Positions 1 to 11,104 of a stretch of DNA of 64,000 bases are shown one piece after another. The notes beneath the pieces are model-generated. The model saw only the letters and a program-made list of their open reading frames with translations, was not told the DNA's origin and made no database searches. The position numbers and the translations under genes are program-made. Source of the stretch: Prorocentrum cordatum (Eukaryota; Sar; Dinophyceae; Prorocentrales; Prorocentraceae); the NCBI GenBank assembly GCA_963575745.1, contig CAUYUJ010016371.1:842226-906225 (forward strand), read 5' to 3'. Positions within the stretch are counted from its first letter, which is position 1; each line of letters begins with the position of its first letter.

Positions 1-380
1 ACCCCCCCCCCGACAATTTCGGGCCTAAAACCTAGCGATGCCCCCCCACTGCGCCCCGGCACCCCCAGGCCTCTGGATCTCTGTTCTAAGGACCCCCCCA
101 CACCCGACAATTTCTGGCCTGAAACCTAGCGATACTCCCCACCGCGCCCCGCGCCTCGGCACTCCCAGGCCCCTGGAACTCTGTTCCTGGAACCCCCCAC
201 CCGACAATTCCTTGCCTGAAACCTACCGATGCCCTCCACCGCGCCCCGGCGCCCTCAGGCCTCTGGAACTCTGTTCTTGAGACCCCCCCACCCGGCAACT
301 ACTGGCCTGAAACCCACCGATACACCCCACCGCGCCCCGGCACCCCCAGGCCTCTAGAACTCTGTTCTTGGGACCCCCCA
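1..380. repeat. Tandem repeat, about 90-100 bp unit, 4 copies, cut by window edge
   Basis: Four units share a CACCCGACAATTTC-like start, a GAAACCTAGCGAT-like middle and an end resembling CCTCTGGAACTCTGTTCTTG. The end motif recurs near 69, 169, 259 and 349, so units are 90-100 bp. The first unit is cut by the window edge and the array probably continues to the left. Short open frames here follow from the repeat and are not taken as genes. Confidence 0.85.
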
Positions 381-387
381 CCCGACA

Positions 388-592
388 AGACACCACACTG
401 CTTGCATACACCACAGCGCCAGTGTACATGAGCACACCGCAGCAACCATGTGCAACCAAGCGCCTGTGTACACCACAGTGCTTGAATGCACCGCGGCGCC
501 TGTGCACGCCACGGCGCGTGTGTGCACCACAGCATCCGCGTGCAACGCAACGCGACTGTACACCACAGTGCCTGCGTGCAGGACAATGCTGA
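388..592. repeat. CACCACAG-type minisatellite, forward copy
   Basis: Degenerate units of roughly 21-24 bp contain GTACACCACAGTGCCTG-like sequence. A related array in the opposite orientation lies at 1096-1400. Confidence 0.75.
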
Positions 593-605
593 TAATCGAA
601 TGCGA

Positions 606-832
606 CGGTTTTCCCTCTTCCCTCCTCCTCCACCTCCACCTCCACCTTCTTCTCTTCCTCCTCCTCCTCCTCCTCCTCTTCCTCCTCCTCCTCTGCTTCT
701 TCCTCCTCCTCGTCCTCTTCGCCCTCCTCGTCCTCCTCGTCCTCCTCGTCCTCCTCGTCGTCGTCGTCCTCCTCCTCCTCCTCCTCCTATTCCTCCTCCT
801 CCTCCTCCTCCTCTTCCTCCTCCTTACCCCCT
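606..832. repeat. Pyrimidine tract (CTC/CCT)n
   Basis: Plus-strand C/T tract built mostly of CTC and TCC triplets with interruptions. It is open in several frames as poly-Leu or poly-Pro, which is a composition effect. Confidence 0.85.
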
Positions 833-1095
833 GTCGTGCGGGGTGGCGCTACAGCGCTCGTGCGCAATTCGCCGCGCAGTGCACAGCATAATGGTCGATT
901 GAATCGGTCCACTTGGTTCTCGCACGGCCAATTGAGCTGGAGCCTCCTGGACGCAGATGGGAGAAATTAGGGTGATGCGGGCGGACTCGGGAGAACTCGT
1001 GGATTCCAACGGCGCTCCTTTGTCCATAAGGATGCCTTTGTTTTCTGTGAAATCCACAAACGCTCCATTCTGTCAGAAAGGAAAAGTATATATGC

Positions 1096-1400
1096 TAGTA
1101 TGGCGATGTGTTGCACACACATGCTGTGGTGCACACAGGCGCCGTGGTGCACACAGGCACTGCAACGCACGCAAGCATGTTGGTGTAAACTGGTGCTGTG
1201 TTGCACACGGCTGCTGTGGTGTACGCAGGCGCTGCGGTGTACACAACAGCTGTTGTGCCCGCGAGCACAGTGGCACAAACTGACGCTGTGTTGCACGCGG
1301 CTGCCGTGGTGTAGGTAGGCGGCGTGGTGTACACAAGCGCTGTGGTGCACGCGGGCATTGTGGTGTACACGGGCGTTGTGGTGCAAGTCGCACCCTACAT
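1096..1400. repeat. CTGTGGTG-type minisatellite, inverted copy
   Basis: About 14 units of GCTGTGGTGCACACAGGCG-like sequence, the reverse complement of the array at 388-592. The two arrays face each other across about 500 bp. Confidence 0.75.
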
Positions 1401-2204
1401 GCTGGTGCTACCCGTATTCGGTCATTCCTAAGCATTCCCAGACGCCGCCGGCGCGAAACATGATGTCATCGACCCCCTCCACACCCCCTCAAATCATTGC
1501 CATGATCGGCCCGGAACTAATAACAGGATCCAGCCGCGTCCGCGCGCACGACGACGATGAGCGACGAGCCACGAGCGATGACGACGACGACGACGACGAA
1601 AACTGCGGACCAGACACCTATGCGATTTCCTGCGCGGACACCTACGCGGATCCCAGCGCGCATGGCGGCACTGCCCGGAGCGCACTGGGAGGGGGGGGGC
1701 GTTACGTCATGGGGGGGGGAGCGGGGGCCATGACGCACGTCATGCCCCAAGCAGTAAAACAATGGTCTCTAGCTGTTCACGCGGGATCGTCGCTTTCGAA
1801 TATCCGAAAGTTGCCCAAGCGAGTTCAACATCTCTATCTAATGATGATGTTTCGAGCGAATGCTCTATTTCTAAACATAAGCGGTCATCCGTTGAAAGCA
1901 GAATTGGTAGCACCCCGGATCGGCGGCACTGGCCAGAGGCCACTACAATAATCACTTGAAGGCACTCCTCGCGAAAACGCAGGAGAGCAAGGATAGCGAA
2001 CGGAGGCGGTGCTTCTCGAGCTTACAACCGACACGAAAAAACCCAGAAACACATTATTGTAGATAATGCGTGTGAGATGCGCAACTTCTGCATTTGCTCC
2101 CTATTTTTCTGGGCCTGCGACCACTACCGCACGCGGGGTGGGAGGACAGCCGACGACTTTGTGGCCCGAACATGTGGTACCCCACTAGCGGTCTGAAAAC
2201 ACGA
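1401..2204. other. No supported gene; GAC run and shared 40-bp element
   Basis: Holds a (GAC)n run near 1578-1602 and a G run near 1690. A minus-strand frame at 1740-1955 (70 codons) has protein-like composition, but its upstream end overlaps a dispersed element (1911-1950), so I do not call it a gene. Confidence 0.5.
1911..1950. repeat. Dispersed 40-bp element, copy 1
   Basis: Matches 38094-38133 with only a few differences; both contain CCCCGGATCGGCGG and end in GGCCACTACAATA. Function unknown. Confidence 0.6.
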
Positions 2205-2370
2205 CCTTGATAAATCCCACCAGCCCTCTGGGCGTCGGTGGCTTAGGGAGTTTCCTCTTCCACCCCTCCTTCTTCCCCTTCGGGGAGGGGTTTGTCCATC
2301 CCCCGACCCCCTCCCCTGGACCTGGACAGAGGGGTTCCGCGAGGTGTCGGAGCGTCCAAAACGGCCTCGG
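2205..2370 (+). repeat. Dispersed repeat with CCAGCCCTCTGGGCG start, copy 1
   Basis: About 160 bp starting AATCCCACCAGCCCTCTGGG, with a CCTCTTCCACCC segment, a GGGGAGGGG segment and a CCTGGACCTGGAC end. The same order occurs inverted at 32955-33110. Shorter matches to its first 15 bp lie near 5396, 14290, 23240 and 31853. Confidence 0.7.
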
Positions 2371-2454
2371 CGAAGAAACCAACATCGTTGGTTTTACCAT
2401 GGTTTTGGCCCCATTTTGGCCTCCTGATGGGGGGGGGGCTGATTAAAGCTCCCC

Positions 2455-2860
2455 TCTTGTCTGATTTATCCCCTCCAAGATGGCCCCAAGATGGCCCCAA
2501 AATGGCCCCAAGAGGCCCCCAAGAGGCCCCCAGGAGGCCCCCAAAAGGATCCCAAACGGCCCAAAGAGGCCCGTCCGCGGCACCCAAGACGCCGAAGAGC
2601 CCCCCACGACCGCCAAGAGATCCCCAAGACGTCCCAAGACGCCCAAAAGATACCCCAAAAGGCTCCGAGAAGCATACAAGAAACCTCTGGCCCTTTTGCT
2701 TGCTCTCCTCCTCCGTCCTCCTCCTATCCTTATCCTCCTCCTCCCCCTCCCCCTCCCCCTCCTCCTCTTCCTCCTCCTCCTCCTCCTCCTCCTCCACCTC
2801 GTCCTCTTCATCCTCCTTCTCCCCACTCCCTCATCCGTCCAATTTTCTCATTTGCCCCCT
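2455..2860. repeat. GGCCCCAAGATGG degenerate repeat followed by C/T tract
   Basis: Between 2455 and 2665 the DNA is a degenerate repeat of 10-12 bp built on CCAAGATGGCCC and GGCCCCCAAGAGG. From about 2690 it becomes a C/T tract. The same degenerate family recurs at 5260-5400, 32590-32740, 35930-37450, 50500-51300 and 53100-53770. Confidence 0.7.
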
Positions 2861-2939
2861 CTCTCCTTCACACTGTTCGGCCGTCTCCCTCTTTGCTCCC
2901 GCACTTCCCTGATCACCTCCCAACTCGCCTGGACATCGT

Positions 2940-3600
2940 TTCTGGATGGGCTGGTGGGGATACTTTTTCGTCGTGACCGCAGGCGAAAGCGCCAGCGGCG
3001 AGTCAGGTCCAAGCGGGCCGCGCAAGAGCCGAATTGCCTAACGCCGACGGGCCGGCGACCTCAGTCAGCAGCGCCTCGGCGGGCTGGCCGGCGTGAGGGG
3101 GGTGCAAGCTGCAGCTGCCAGGGACCAGGTCCAGGGGCGCGCACATGCAAATTAGCAAACCAGGGTTGGGGCGGAGCCAAAATGGCGCGAGGGGCGTACC
3201 AGGATGTGACCAGGGAGGCAGCCAACCGGTACTCAAAGACGAACTGTTGGGGATACTTTTTGGTCGCAGCCGCAGGCGAAAGCGCAAGCGGCGAGTCCTA
3301 AATCCGGGGCGCGGGCCTACTAATTCAAACAACTGGTGGGGATACGTTTTTTTGTTTAGCGGCCCGCAAGGAAAAGTCCAGAGGGCGGAGTTACCGAGGC
3401 TGGGGCACAGCGCAAGATAATTAGCGCGAGAACGCGCGGAATGCACCTGCAAGACAAATTAGGAAGAGAGGCGGCCACAGGGAACACAGGCCGGACCCGC
3501 AGGTGGGGAGCCAGACCGGTATACCGGCAGAAGATTACCCTGGTGGGGATTTTTCTTTACAGCCGCAGGCGGAAGCGCCAGCGGCGGGAGGTCGCGGGCG
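2940..3600 (+). repeat. Dispersed motif of about 55 bp, four copies
   Basis: CTGGTGGGGATACTTTTT-like sequence followed by CGCAGGCGAAAGCGCCAGCGG-like sequence occurs near 2950, 3245 and 3535; a shortened copy lies near 3330 and a lone CTGGTGGGGATACG at 4451. The intervening DNA differs, so this is a dispersed short element rather than a uniform array. Confidence 0.65.
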
Positions 3601-3847
3601 GGCTACGGCCGCGGCTAAATTGCCTAACGCGCGCGGGGGCCGCGGATCAGGCGGCGGAGGCAGCGCCCAGGGCGGAAGCCGACGTGCAATCCAGGGAGAC
3701 TGAGACAGCCCCAGGACGGGCATGCAACGGTGCATCCAACGAGCCTGAGGACAGGCACCGAGGAGACCAGGCGCAGCCAAAATGGCGCGTGAGGCGTTCC
3801 CGGAAGTCCAGATGCGGACAGAAAGGAACGTTCCCGAGGACAACAAA

Positions 3848-4080
3848 CCAGGGAGCCTGACGGGCACCACAGACTGACTGGGGACATAAGTCCAGCGGGA
3901 AACCTGGCGGTGACACGAAGTCGCGACGCCAGAACGCGCATCCAGGGTGTGGAGCGTGACAGGAGAGCCTTCCACAACTGAGATGCGTCAGCCCAGATCC
4001 AACGAGTGGAGGGGCGCCGTAGTGCACGATACACGGTCGACAACGTGGCGTGTGCACATCCAAAGTGTCTCAGCGCTACC
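3848..4080 (+). repeat. Direct repeat, copy 1 (233 bp)
   Basis: Pairs with 4207-4440. Both run from CCAGGGAG through ACAGACTGACTGGGG to GTGTCTCAGCGCTACC. Differences are scattered substitutions and short indels. No gene is evident. Confidence 0.85.
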
Positions 4081-4206
4081 AGACCGAGTCGGATAGCACC
4101 CGAGGGACGGGACCTTCGTATACCCGAGACGCATCCCTCAGAGCCACTTCGATCCAGGGTCACGGCGGAAGGCCGTTCAGCATTAAGAGTTCCAGAGGAC
4201 ATCGGT

Positions 4207-4440
4207 CCAGGGAGTCTGACGGGTAACACAGACTGACTGGGGATATAAATCCAGCGGAAAGCCTGAAGGCGAATCCAAGTCGCGACGCAAGAAAGCGCAT
4301 CCAGGGTGTGGAGCATGATGGCAGGAGAAACTTCCACAACTGGGATGCGTCAGCCCAGCCATCGAGTGGAGGGGCGTCGTAATGCACAATACGCGGTCGA
4401 CCACGTGGCGTGTGCACATCCAGAGTGTCTCAGCGCTACC
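4207..4440 (+). repeat. Direct repeat, copy 2 (234 bp)
   Basis: Second copy of 3848-4080, separated from it by about 125 bp of unrelated DNA. Confidence 0.85.
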
Positions 4441-6040
4441 CAAACAACCCTGGTGGGGATACGCGAAGCGTCTAGAATTCACGCCCCCCGACTTCGATCC
4501 CTGCAGGCCCCGGCTTTTCAAGGGTCGTGCACATCCTCGCAACCGACTCCCGACCCATGCAAGGTCTGCAGCACCCCCTACGGCTGCTAACTTCTGCTGA
4601 CGTTTCTGCTATGGCGTCCTGTGCATCCCTCTCCTCTTCCTCCTCTTCCGCGTCCACCTCCTACTTGATTAGTGGTCTGGGATTTAGCAGGCGTCAGCGC
4701 CCTCTGCAGATGAAAACAACAATGCGGTTGGCGCTCGGTTGAAATCAGACGGCTTACAAGATTGCGCCCTGCTTCCAATGCCCTGCTTCAGAGCCGACGT
4801 CTGCACCATATTTACGTTTCAAAGTGATTGCTGTGTTGCAGCCTTGAGCCCGTCGGCGCTGACACCGCGAGATTCGTCAACTCGTTGGGTCAGCCCACAT
4901 CTGGCGGTAAATCCTGGTCTGTCGCAGACCACCGCCCTACATTACATTAGTCTCGTCTGAAGGTTAAATAAACGGCGCTTTGCGGACAACTAAGCGAGAG
5001 AATGTTTGCACTGTGGCTGCGACGGGCCCCAACCCGCTACCACGATCACGGGGGGGGGGATCTTTGGGGTCCCTTGGGCTGTGTGTTTGGGCCCTAGGTG
5101 CCTGCTCGAGAGCCAAGGCTCGCATTGAGCAGAAAAGGTTGCAGTGTTCGTTTGATTTTGCACTCTCGCATTTTCGCCGTCTTGGTCGTGAATAGCAGCG
5201 TCTACGACGGACCAAACAACTCCTCAAATCGTGCCAAGGCGGCCGCTTAAGCGCTTAATGCCCCCAAGATGGCCCGAAAAGAAACACCAAAAGGGGCCCG
5301 AAAACAGATCACAGGAACATCATTGAGACTCCGTCCCCAAGACTGCCTCAATACGCCTCCTAGAGAGTCCCCAAAGGCCCCTGGCAGGCCTCCACCAGCC
5401 CTCTGAGCTGCTGTGTGCCCACATCCCAGGACTAGGCAACCATTCAGTCGTGCTCCCAGGAACCCTCAATGGGGCTCTCCAGGTGCACGGTTGGGAACAC
5501 GTAGTAGCAGTCAGTCGCTCCGTCTTTTCCCTCGGCCTGCAACCACGACTCTGGCGAGGTGGGCCGATGGTCGCCGGATATGTGCCCTGCGTTCGTTGAA
5601 TTCATTCACCTGTATTGACGGAAGCACGCTTCCATCACTATGATCGATGTAGAGCAGCGCTCTGATAGGATCGATCTGCTGACGCTACGAGATAGTACGT
5701 CATCCGAGATCATCCAACTGATGATGCATCATGATCGGTACGATGCTAATTCGCAGAAGGCCCACACATTATTCATCGCCGTGGAAAGCGTGATTCCCCT
5801 TACATGCTTCAGTGATATGCCACTTCTGTGGCATATGGTGCCCTTTCTTACTGGTGCGCTCTCTGAATTCATATTCCGTTTGACAAGCTACCCTCATTCT
5901 GCTGCACACATACCAGCGGATCGCCCATTCGATTGATGCCAGCTCTGTTCAGGTGGTAGTGTAGAGGTTTGCGACCGCTACCCGCTGCTCCAGACGCTGA
6001 TCTGCAGATCACTTGAGCGCGCCCATCGCACCCTCCCTCT
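4441..6040. other. No supported gene
   Basis: Contains a remnant of the GGCCC repeat family at 5260-5400. The stretch 5590-5940 is visibly richer in A/T than its surroundings. It carries an open plus-strand frame of 98 codons (5640-5936) and a hairpin with 9-bp arms ATATGCCAC/GTGGCATAT at 5815-5836. With no start context, splice signal or recognisable family I do not call the frame a gene. Confidence 0.4.
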
Positions 6041-6260
6041 ATTCCCGCCTCCTCCTCCTCCTCCTCCTCATCCTCATCCTCGCTCCTCTTCCCTCCTGCC
6101 CATCCGTCTCTTCATCCTGCCTCCCCCCCAACCCTCCCCCTCCACACTCACTCCCACCTCCTGCTTCTCCTCACTCCCTCCTCGCTCCTGCTCCCTCCTC
6201 CTCCTCCCTCTTCCCTCCTCGTCCTCATCCTCCACCTCCTCCCTTCCCCCTCCCCATCCG
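6041..6260. repeat. Pyrimidine tract
   Basis: Plus-strand C/T tract of CTC, CCT and CCCC blocks, similar to 606-832. Confidence 0.8.
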
Positions 6261-8284
6261 CAATGGAGAGGTCGCAGGCCTACTCGTCTGGCTCGCACGC
6301 TGCGATGGCGCGGGCTAAGCCGCAGCCCACGCCCTGCCAGGCGGCCAAGTCCACCCTCGGCTCTCGCTGGCAACGGTCGGAATCCTTCGACGGCGCCCGC
6401 GCGGAGGACGCGGCAGCAGAGGTCCGGCCGAGCGGGGGGGGGGCAGGATCAGTCTGCATGGAATCGGCAAGTCGGATCGAAGCGAAATGTGGTTCGGATC
6501 GGACTGCATCGGCACGGAATAGAAGTATAATCGGATCGGACGCACAACAGCGCCCTGCAAACATCTGGCCGCACCGGATCGTTAGAATATCAACATCGAA
6601 TCGGACCAGGCCAGCCAGGATCGGCACCGAACCGATCGGATCGAAATGGACCCTGGGGGGTGAGAGGGGACAGTCACAGCTGCAGGGCCATCAGCGGTGA
6701 GGCAGCATGCCCTGTAACCCCAGGACGCGCAATGCTGCACTGAGCGTGAGGAATGAGAGCAGAAGGGGCGAACCAGCACCGATTCTTGTCAGAGAAAAGG
6801 GGGAGGAAAGAACGCCTTAGGGCTGCGGCCTCGCCTGTGGTCTGACCGTGGCCTGGAAAGTAAGGAGGAGCTCGAGAATTTGGCGGCGTGCACGGCCCAG
6901 CGGCCAGAAAGGACGAACCGACTGCCTGCTGCTGGCATCGCTGTTGCACCGACTGCTGCCGTCGCCGCCTGTGCATACAGGCAGCAGCTGCAATTGCAAG
7001 AGACGGCGGGGAGCCTCGACCAGGAGGGCCCGCCGCTGGGGAAGGAGGGGGCCCATCTCTCCCATGAGCGGGCAGGGAGAATAAGGACAGAGGAGGGAAC
7101 CAGCTCTGACACACGAGCGTCCGTGATTGAGGGTTCAGCTTTTTTGAGAAGGGTGAGGGGTAGGTTGGGGTGGCGAGGCGGGTCTCCTCTCTCCCCCGCA
7201 AGGCGACGCCTAGGACCAAGACTCCTCCTCCCTCCTCCCTCGTCGCTCCTCCCTTCTCATCCCTCTTGTTCTTCTGGACTTCCTCGTGACCTAACTGGCC
7301 ACCTCTGGACTTCCAGCGCGCCAACCCTCAGACTTCCAGCGCGCCAACCCTCGAGCCTTCGGTCTGCACTAGGTACGGTGTGATCACACACGGCGAAAGC
7401 GGTAGTGATGTGTTGTGAATGACGAAGGGAGGAACCACCTGTGACATCCAACCGCCTTAGCCTCTCTAGATCATGCTACACGGCCCTGGGACGAGCAAAC
7501 CTGAACCCCTGAATGGGCAACCTGGTGCCCTTGCAGTCAGAAGCGCTCGGTGAGCTGCCTGCGCTCTTCCAAGGACAGCACCAGCCCAGGCTGACGCCCA
7601 AGATGCGCACATTCCCGAGATGGCACCAACTCCTCAGGCACGACCACCTCCTCCGCCGCCTCCGCCTCTTTCTACCCCTCCTCCTCTTCACTGTTCTCTC
7701 ATCGCCTCTCCTTCTCATCTTTTCCCGCCCTCCCGACACCTACCACCATCCCTACTTGGTGCTTTACCTCGCCTTGCAAGAACAACTGCTGGGGCTGAAG
7801 GCAACGCCGAGATCAGCATACTTCGACAAAGCAAAGACGGAAGCATGCTCCCCGCCTCAAGTACCAGCAGGCGGTCCTGCTCATCCTCCTCATCGCAACA
7901 GCCCGCCAGCGCGATGACGAAGCGGCCAGCGACATCTCGCCAATCCGCGATGCTAATCTCCTGGTGCGCGACACGTGCAAAGGGGAACTGGCAAGTCTCC
8001 TGCAACATCGCAAGACGAGGCTGGCTGGCGTCATGGACACGGGGGTCCAAGGAAACAAGCAAGAACGTCCTGCTGGCAAGCCTGCAATCGTCCGTCTCCC
8101 ACATGCCGAGCATCTCACGGACGCTCGCCCACCGCAACCGACGGTGTGGCCCGACGCCGCCCCCCGCCGCCTTGGGGAACGGGCTGGCCCAGGGCAGCGC
8201 TGCCCCTGGTCAGCCACGGCCATGTCGGGGTTCCAAACCCGGGTCAGCGTAGGGAGGGGAGGGAGTGTCGGCTCCACATGGTCC
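6261..8284. other. No gene supported strongly; GGATCG-rich patch and ambiguous coding-like stretch
   Basis: 6470-6645 is rich in CGGATCGGA-like words. 7100-7350 holds C/T-rich DNA. From about 7715 to 8300 both strands are open: a minus frame (7715-8137, 140 codons) and a plus frame through 7860-8300 both give protein-like translations with GC-rich third positions. I cannot decide between them and call neither. Confidence 0.35.
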
Positions 8285-8499
8285 TCAAACCTGGGTTAAC
8301 CAGAAGAAATCCGACTGGACTGGATGATCTCCGCTAGGGCTGACACCCGTTACCAAGACCCCCCGCATACGGTGTTTTCGTAACGATACCTTCCTGGCGA
8401 CCACCTCCTGTCCATCCTGAGCAGTTGTTTTGGGATTGTGGGGCCAAGCACGGGCCCAGAAGCCCCCCGAAGGGTCCATTCCGTATCCACGATGTTCAA
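8285..8499 (-). CDS. Candidate 3' or internal exon, product unknown
   Basis: On the minus strand a near-ideal 3' splice site (TGCGTTTTTTCAG) ends at 8500, and an open frame follows directly. It reads about 71 codons to TGA at 8285 with ordinary composition; recognisable stretches are GYGMDPSGGFWARAW and VSPSGDHPVQSDFFW. The sequence CAG|GTTTGA at the end could instead be a 5' splice site at 8290, making this an internal exon. I do not recognise the protein. No upstream exon could be placed. Confidence 0.35.
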
Positions 8500-8987
8500 C
8501 TGAAAAAACGCATGAAACAAAGAGCCGGACAACCCCTCCAAGACGGAAACAATCGCGTCCCAACATAAACCGTGTTCTCCGCTTTCGTTAACCCTCGCTC
8601 TGCCTTCGCTCCGCCTCTGCTCCAAAACGACGCCCAAACGAAAACGGGTCGCGACACCGTGCGCCCTGCCACGCATCCGTGGCCAACGCTCGGGCGCATC
8701 CGCCAGCCCGCCCTTCCCCCGCCAACATCCCCGCGTGCCTTGCGCGCTGCGGCGCCGCAGGCGGCGCCGCGGGCCGTGATCTGGTCCAGGGAACCCTCCG
8801 CCTCGGGCTCTTCTTCGTCCTCCTCGAACTCCTGTCGCGCCGCTCGCGGGGGATCGCGCGAACGGCGGGCGGACCGGAGAGGCACCTGGTCACCTCGTTT
8901 TGCGCCCTCGCGCCTGGCGGCGCGCGCACCTTTCAGGCCTTCGCGCCCCGGACAAAGGCGCCTTTGCGGCTCAGGCCGCGACGCGCG
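8500..8987. other. No supported gene
   Basis: GC-rich DNA open in several frames on both strands. The minus strand could hold an exon feeding the acceptor at 8500, but I see no convincing donor. Confidence 0.4.
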
Positions 8988-9541
8988 ATGATGATGCTGC
9001 TGATGATGATGTTGATGATGATGACGATGGTGATGATGGTGATGATGACAATGATGCTGATAACGATTATGATGGTGATGATGGTAATGATGATGATTAC
9101 GATGATTATGATCATGGTGGTGATGGGGATGATGATGAAGATGATGCTGACTATGATGATGAGAATCAGGATGATGATGCTGCTGATGGTGGTGGCGGTG
9201 AAGATGATGGTGATGATGCTGATGATGATGGTGGTGATGATGGTGGTGATGATGACGATGATGAGACGGCGATGACGATGGCAGTAACGATGATGATGAT
9301 GATAATGATAATGACGATGGTGATGCTGGTAATGAAGGTGATGCGGATGGACGATGATGATGGTGCTATGTATGGTGATGATGGTGGTGATTCTGATGAT
9401 CACCATGGTGTTTGTGATGATGATGCTGCTGATGCTGATCGTGGTGACGACGCTGTTGGTGGTGGTGATGCTGGTGGTGTTGATGATGCTGATGATGATG
9501 ACGATGATGATGATGATGATGATGATGATGGTGGTGATGGC
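8988..9541. repeat. Imperfect (GAT)n tract, about 550 bp
   Basis: Almost entirely GAT/ATG/TGA triplets on the plus strand with point changes to GGT, GCT and ACG. The phase shifts several times. All frames look open (poly-Asp, poly-Met, poly-Ile and similar), so none is evidence of a gene. Confidence 0.9.
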
Positions 9542-9870
9542 CGGACGTCGCAAGGGCGGGCCAGCTCCGTGCATTTTATGCCGCTCAATTGTCAGTGACG
9601 TGCAAGGCTGCGGCAAAAGTGGCTCGATGTTGGTCAGGAATCAGCTGGTCCCCATGCGTGGCACGCGAGCGACGCCAGAAAACGGGGTCGTCTGCGCCGA
9701 CATTGGCGCGTAGGCTGCAAGCGTGAGGTGGCGCGTGAGCGCCCTCGTCTCCAGTGTGGCGTGCCGCGCGGGCGGCCCGCGTAAGCCACCGCGTAAGATC
9801 GCTGCGCCATCTCGCGCAAGACCCCTTTCTGATCGTCGCTCCTTTGGGGCGGCCACTCTCCGAGAAGAGC

Positions 9871-10052
9871 TACTCCGGATTTCGTAATAAAGGGAGGGGG
9901 GTCTCATTTCGGGGGGGGTCTTCTCCAAGCTATCTTGGAGGGCCTGGGGGGGTCTGGGGACGATGCTTTGGAGGGTTCTCCCACGGGGGAGGTCTGAAAT
10001 GGCTTGTCTTGGGGGCCCAGACCCCCTCCCTTCTATCACGAAATCTGGAGTA
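9871..10052. mobile_element. MITE-like element with TA-flanked terminal inverted repeats, 182 bp
   Basis: Left end TACTCCGGATTTCGTAATAA and right end, read inverted, TACTCCAGATTTCGTGATAG form imperfect terminal inverted repeats of about 34 bp that continue into GGGAGGGGG-rich inner parts. Each end begins with TA then CTCC, as expected for Tc1/mariner-type target duplication. The inside is G-rich and has no transposase frame. It may also be an introner-like element; no host gene is evident around it. A second copy was not found in this window. Confidence 0.5.
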
Positions 10053-11104
10053 TCACGGCGTGGGAGGTCTCGACATATGCCATGTAACGGGAGCGAACAC
10101 GGACAGTCGCAACGCGCCAGCACGCGAGAAGACAGCTCGCGCAAATGTAATCGTCGCCGACCCCGATGCCGAGAAAAATGAGCGGATTGAAAGGGAAACA
10201 TAGGAGGGGGCGCAACACGGAACATGTGAGGTAGTGAGAAATCCGCCGATCCAGCGTGTGAGTTTCAAAAACCCTCAAAACAGCCTGAACCTCAACTCCT
10301 GAGCTTCTACCGGGGGATGGGTGCCGGGGTGGCTCTGCCGGGGTGGGGGGGGGGGCGATTCAATTCCTGGGGCGGAATCGGAGCTCCAGCTCACTCCGGG
10401 ACGGCCCCCTCGCCCAGGAGGGCCTCGACATGGGCCAACAAGGCTCCGAGTCGCCGAACGATCGCTACAAGCTGGCTGGCGCTTTAAGGGCTCGCGGTCA
10501 TACTATTCATGCCGATGCTGTTTTCATGGTTTTCAGTGGCAAGCGGGTTGGATGGCACGGAGGAGGGAGTGATGGAGGGATGAGGAGAGGGGAGAGGGCG
10601 GAGGATCGGAGCGGGAGGGGGGGGGGAGGATTTTCACTCCAGACACGCGACGTCAACTCACCGAGTATCAGGGCGGCGCCAGCCTCCACCTGTCTCCCAC
10701 GACAGCCACTGGCAAAAGACGTCGCGAGGCGTCGTCTCGAGCCGCCTCCCGCGAGAGGCCAAGGGCCGCCAGGGCGCCCCGAGCGAGCTAGAACGCTCAT
10801 GTTCTAATGGTCGGCTGGGGCGCCCGTCGCCAAAGCGATCTCGCTCCAACGATCGGGGTCGGCCTTTGAACGCAGAATGGGCTCCACGCTCAGGCCAGAG
10901 CGCGGGGCAGAGTGTTTCAAACTTGGGTCGCGCGCCAAGAGGATGTCCGAAGCTGGCGCAGCCTCGAGGGCGCAGCGGCGCCGAGCGATCCAATCTCGAA
11001 CTGCCGCGGCCCCAGGGGCGACGTCAAAATCGAGCGATCCAAAACTGGGCTGGAGCAGCCTCTGGCTCATGTAACTGAAAGCTGAAACAGCATTCGTCTG
11101 CAAT
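10053..11104. other. No supported gene (3' flank of next gene)
   Basis: GC-rich DNA with two G runs (about 10345 and 10617). No repeat or convincing reading frame. The end next to 11105 is the downstream flank of the minus-strand gene; no AATAAA-type signal is visible. Confidence 0.4.

Noticed and set aside
1740-1955. 70-codon minus frame with natural composition
   Set aside because: Its upstream end overlaps the dispersed 40-bp element and no acceptor could be defined.
5640-5936. 98-codon plus-strand ORF in AT-richer DNA
   Set aside because: No family, no context and the only plus-strand candidate; contains a hairpin that would distort coding.
7715-8300. Possible gene on minus (7715-8137) or plus strand (7860-8300)
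   Set aside because: Both give protein-like translations with similar third-base GC; no splice or start evidence decides.
9641-10225. 194-codon minus ORF
   Set aside because: It crosses the MITE-like element and has composition typical of random GC-rich DNA.
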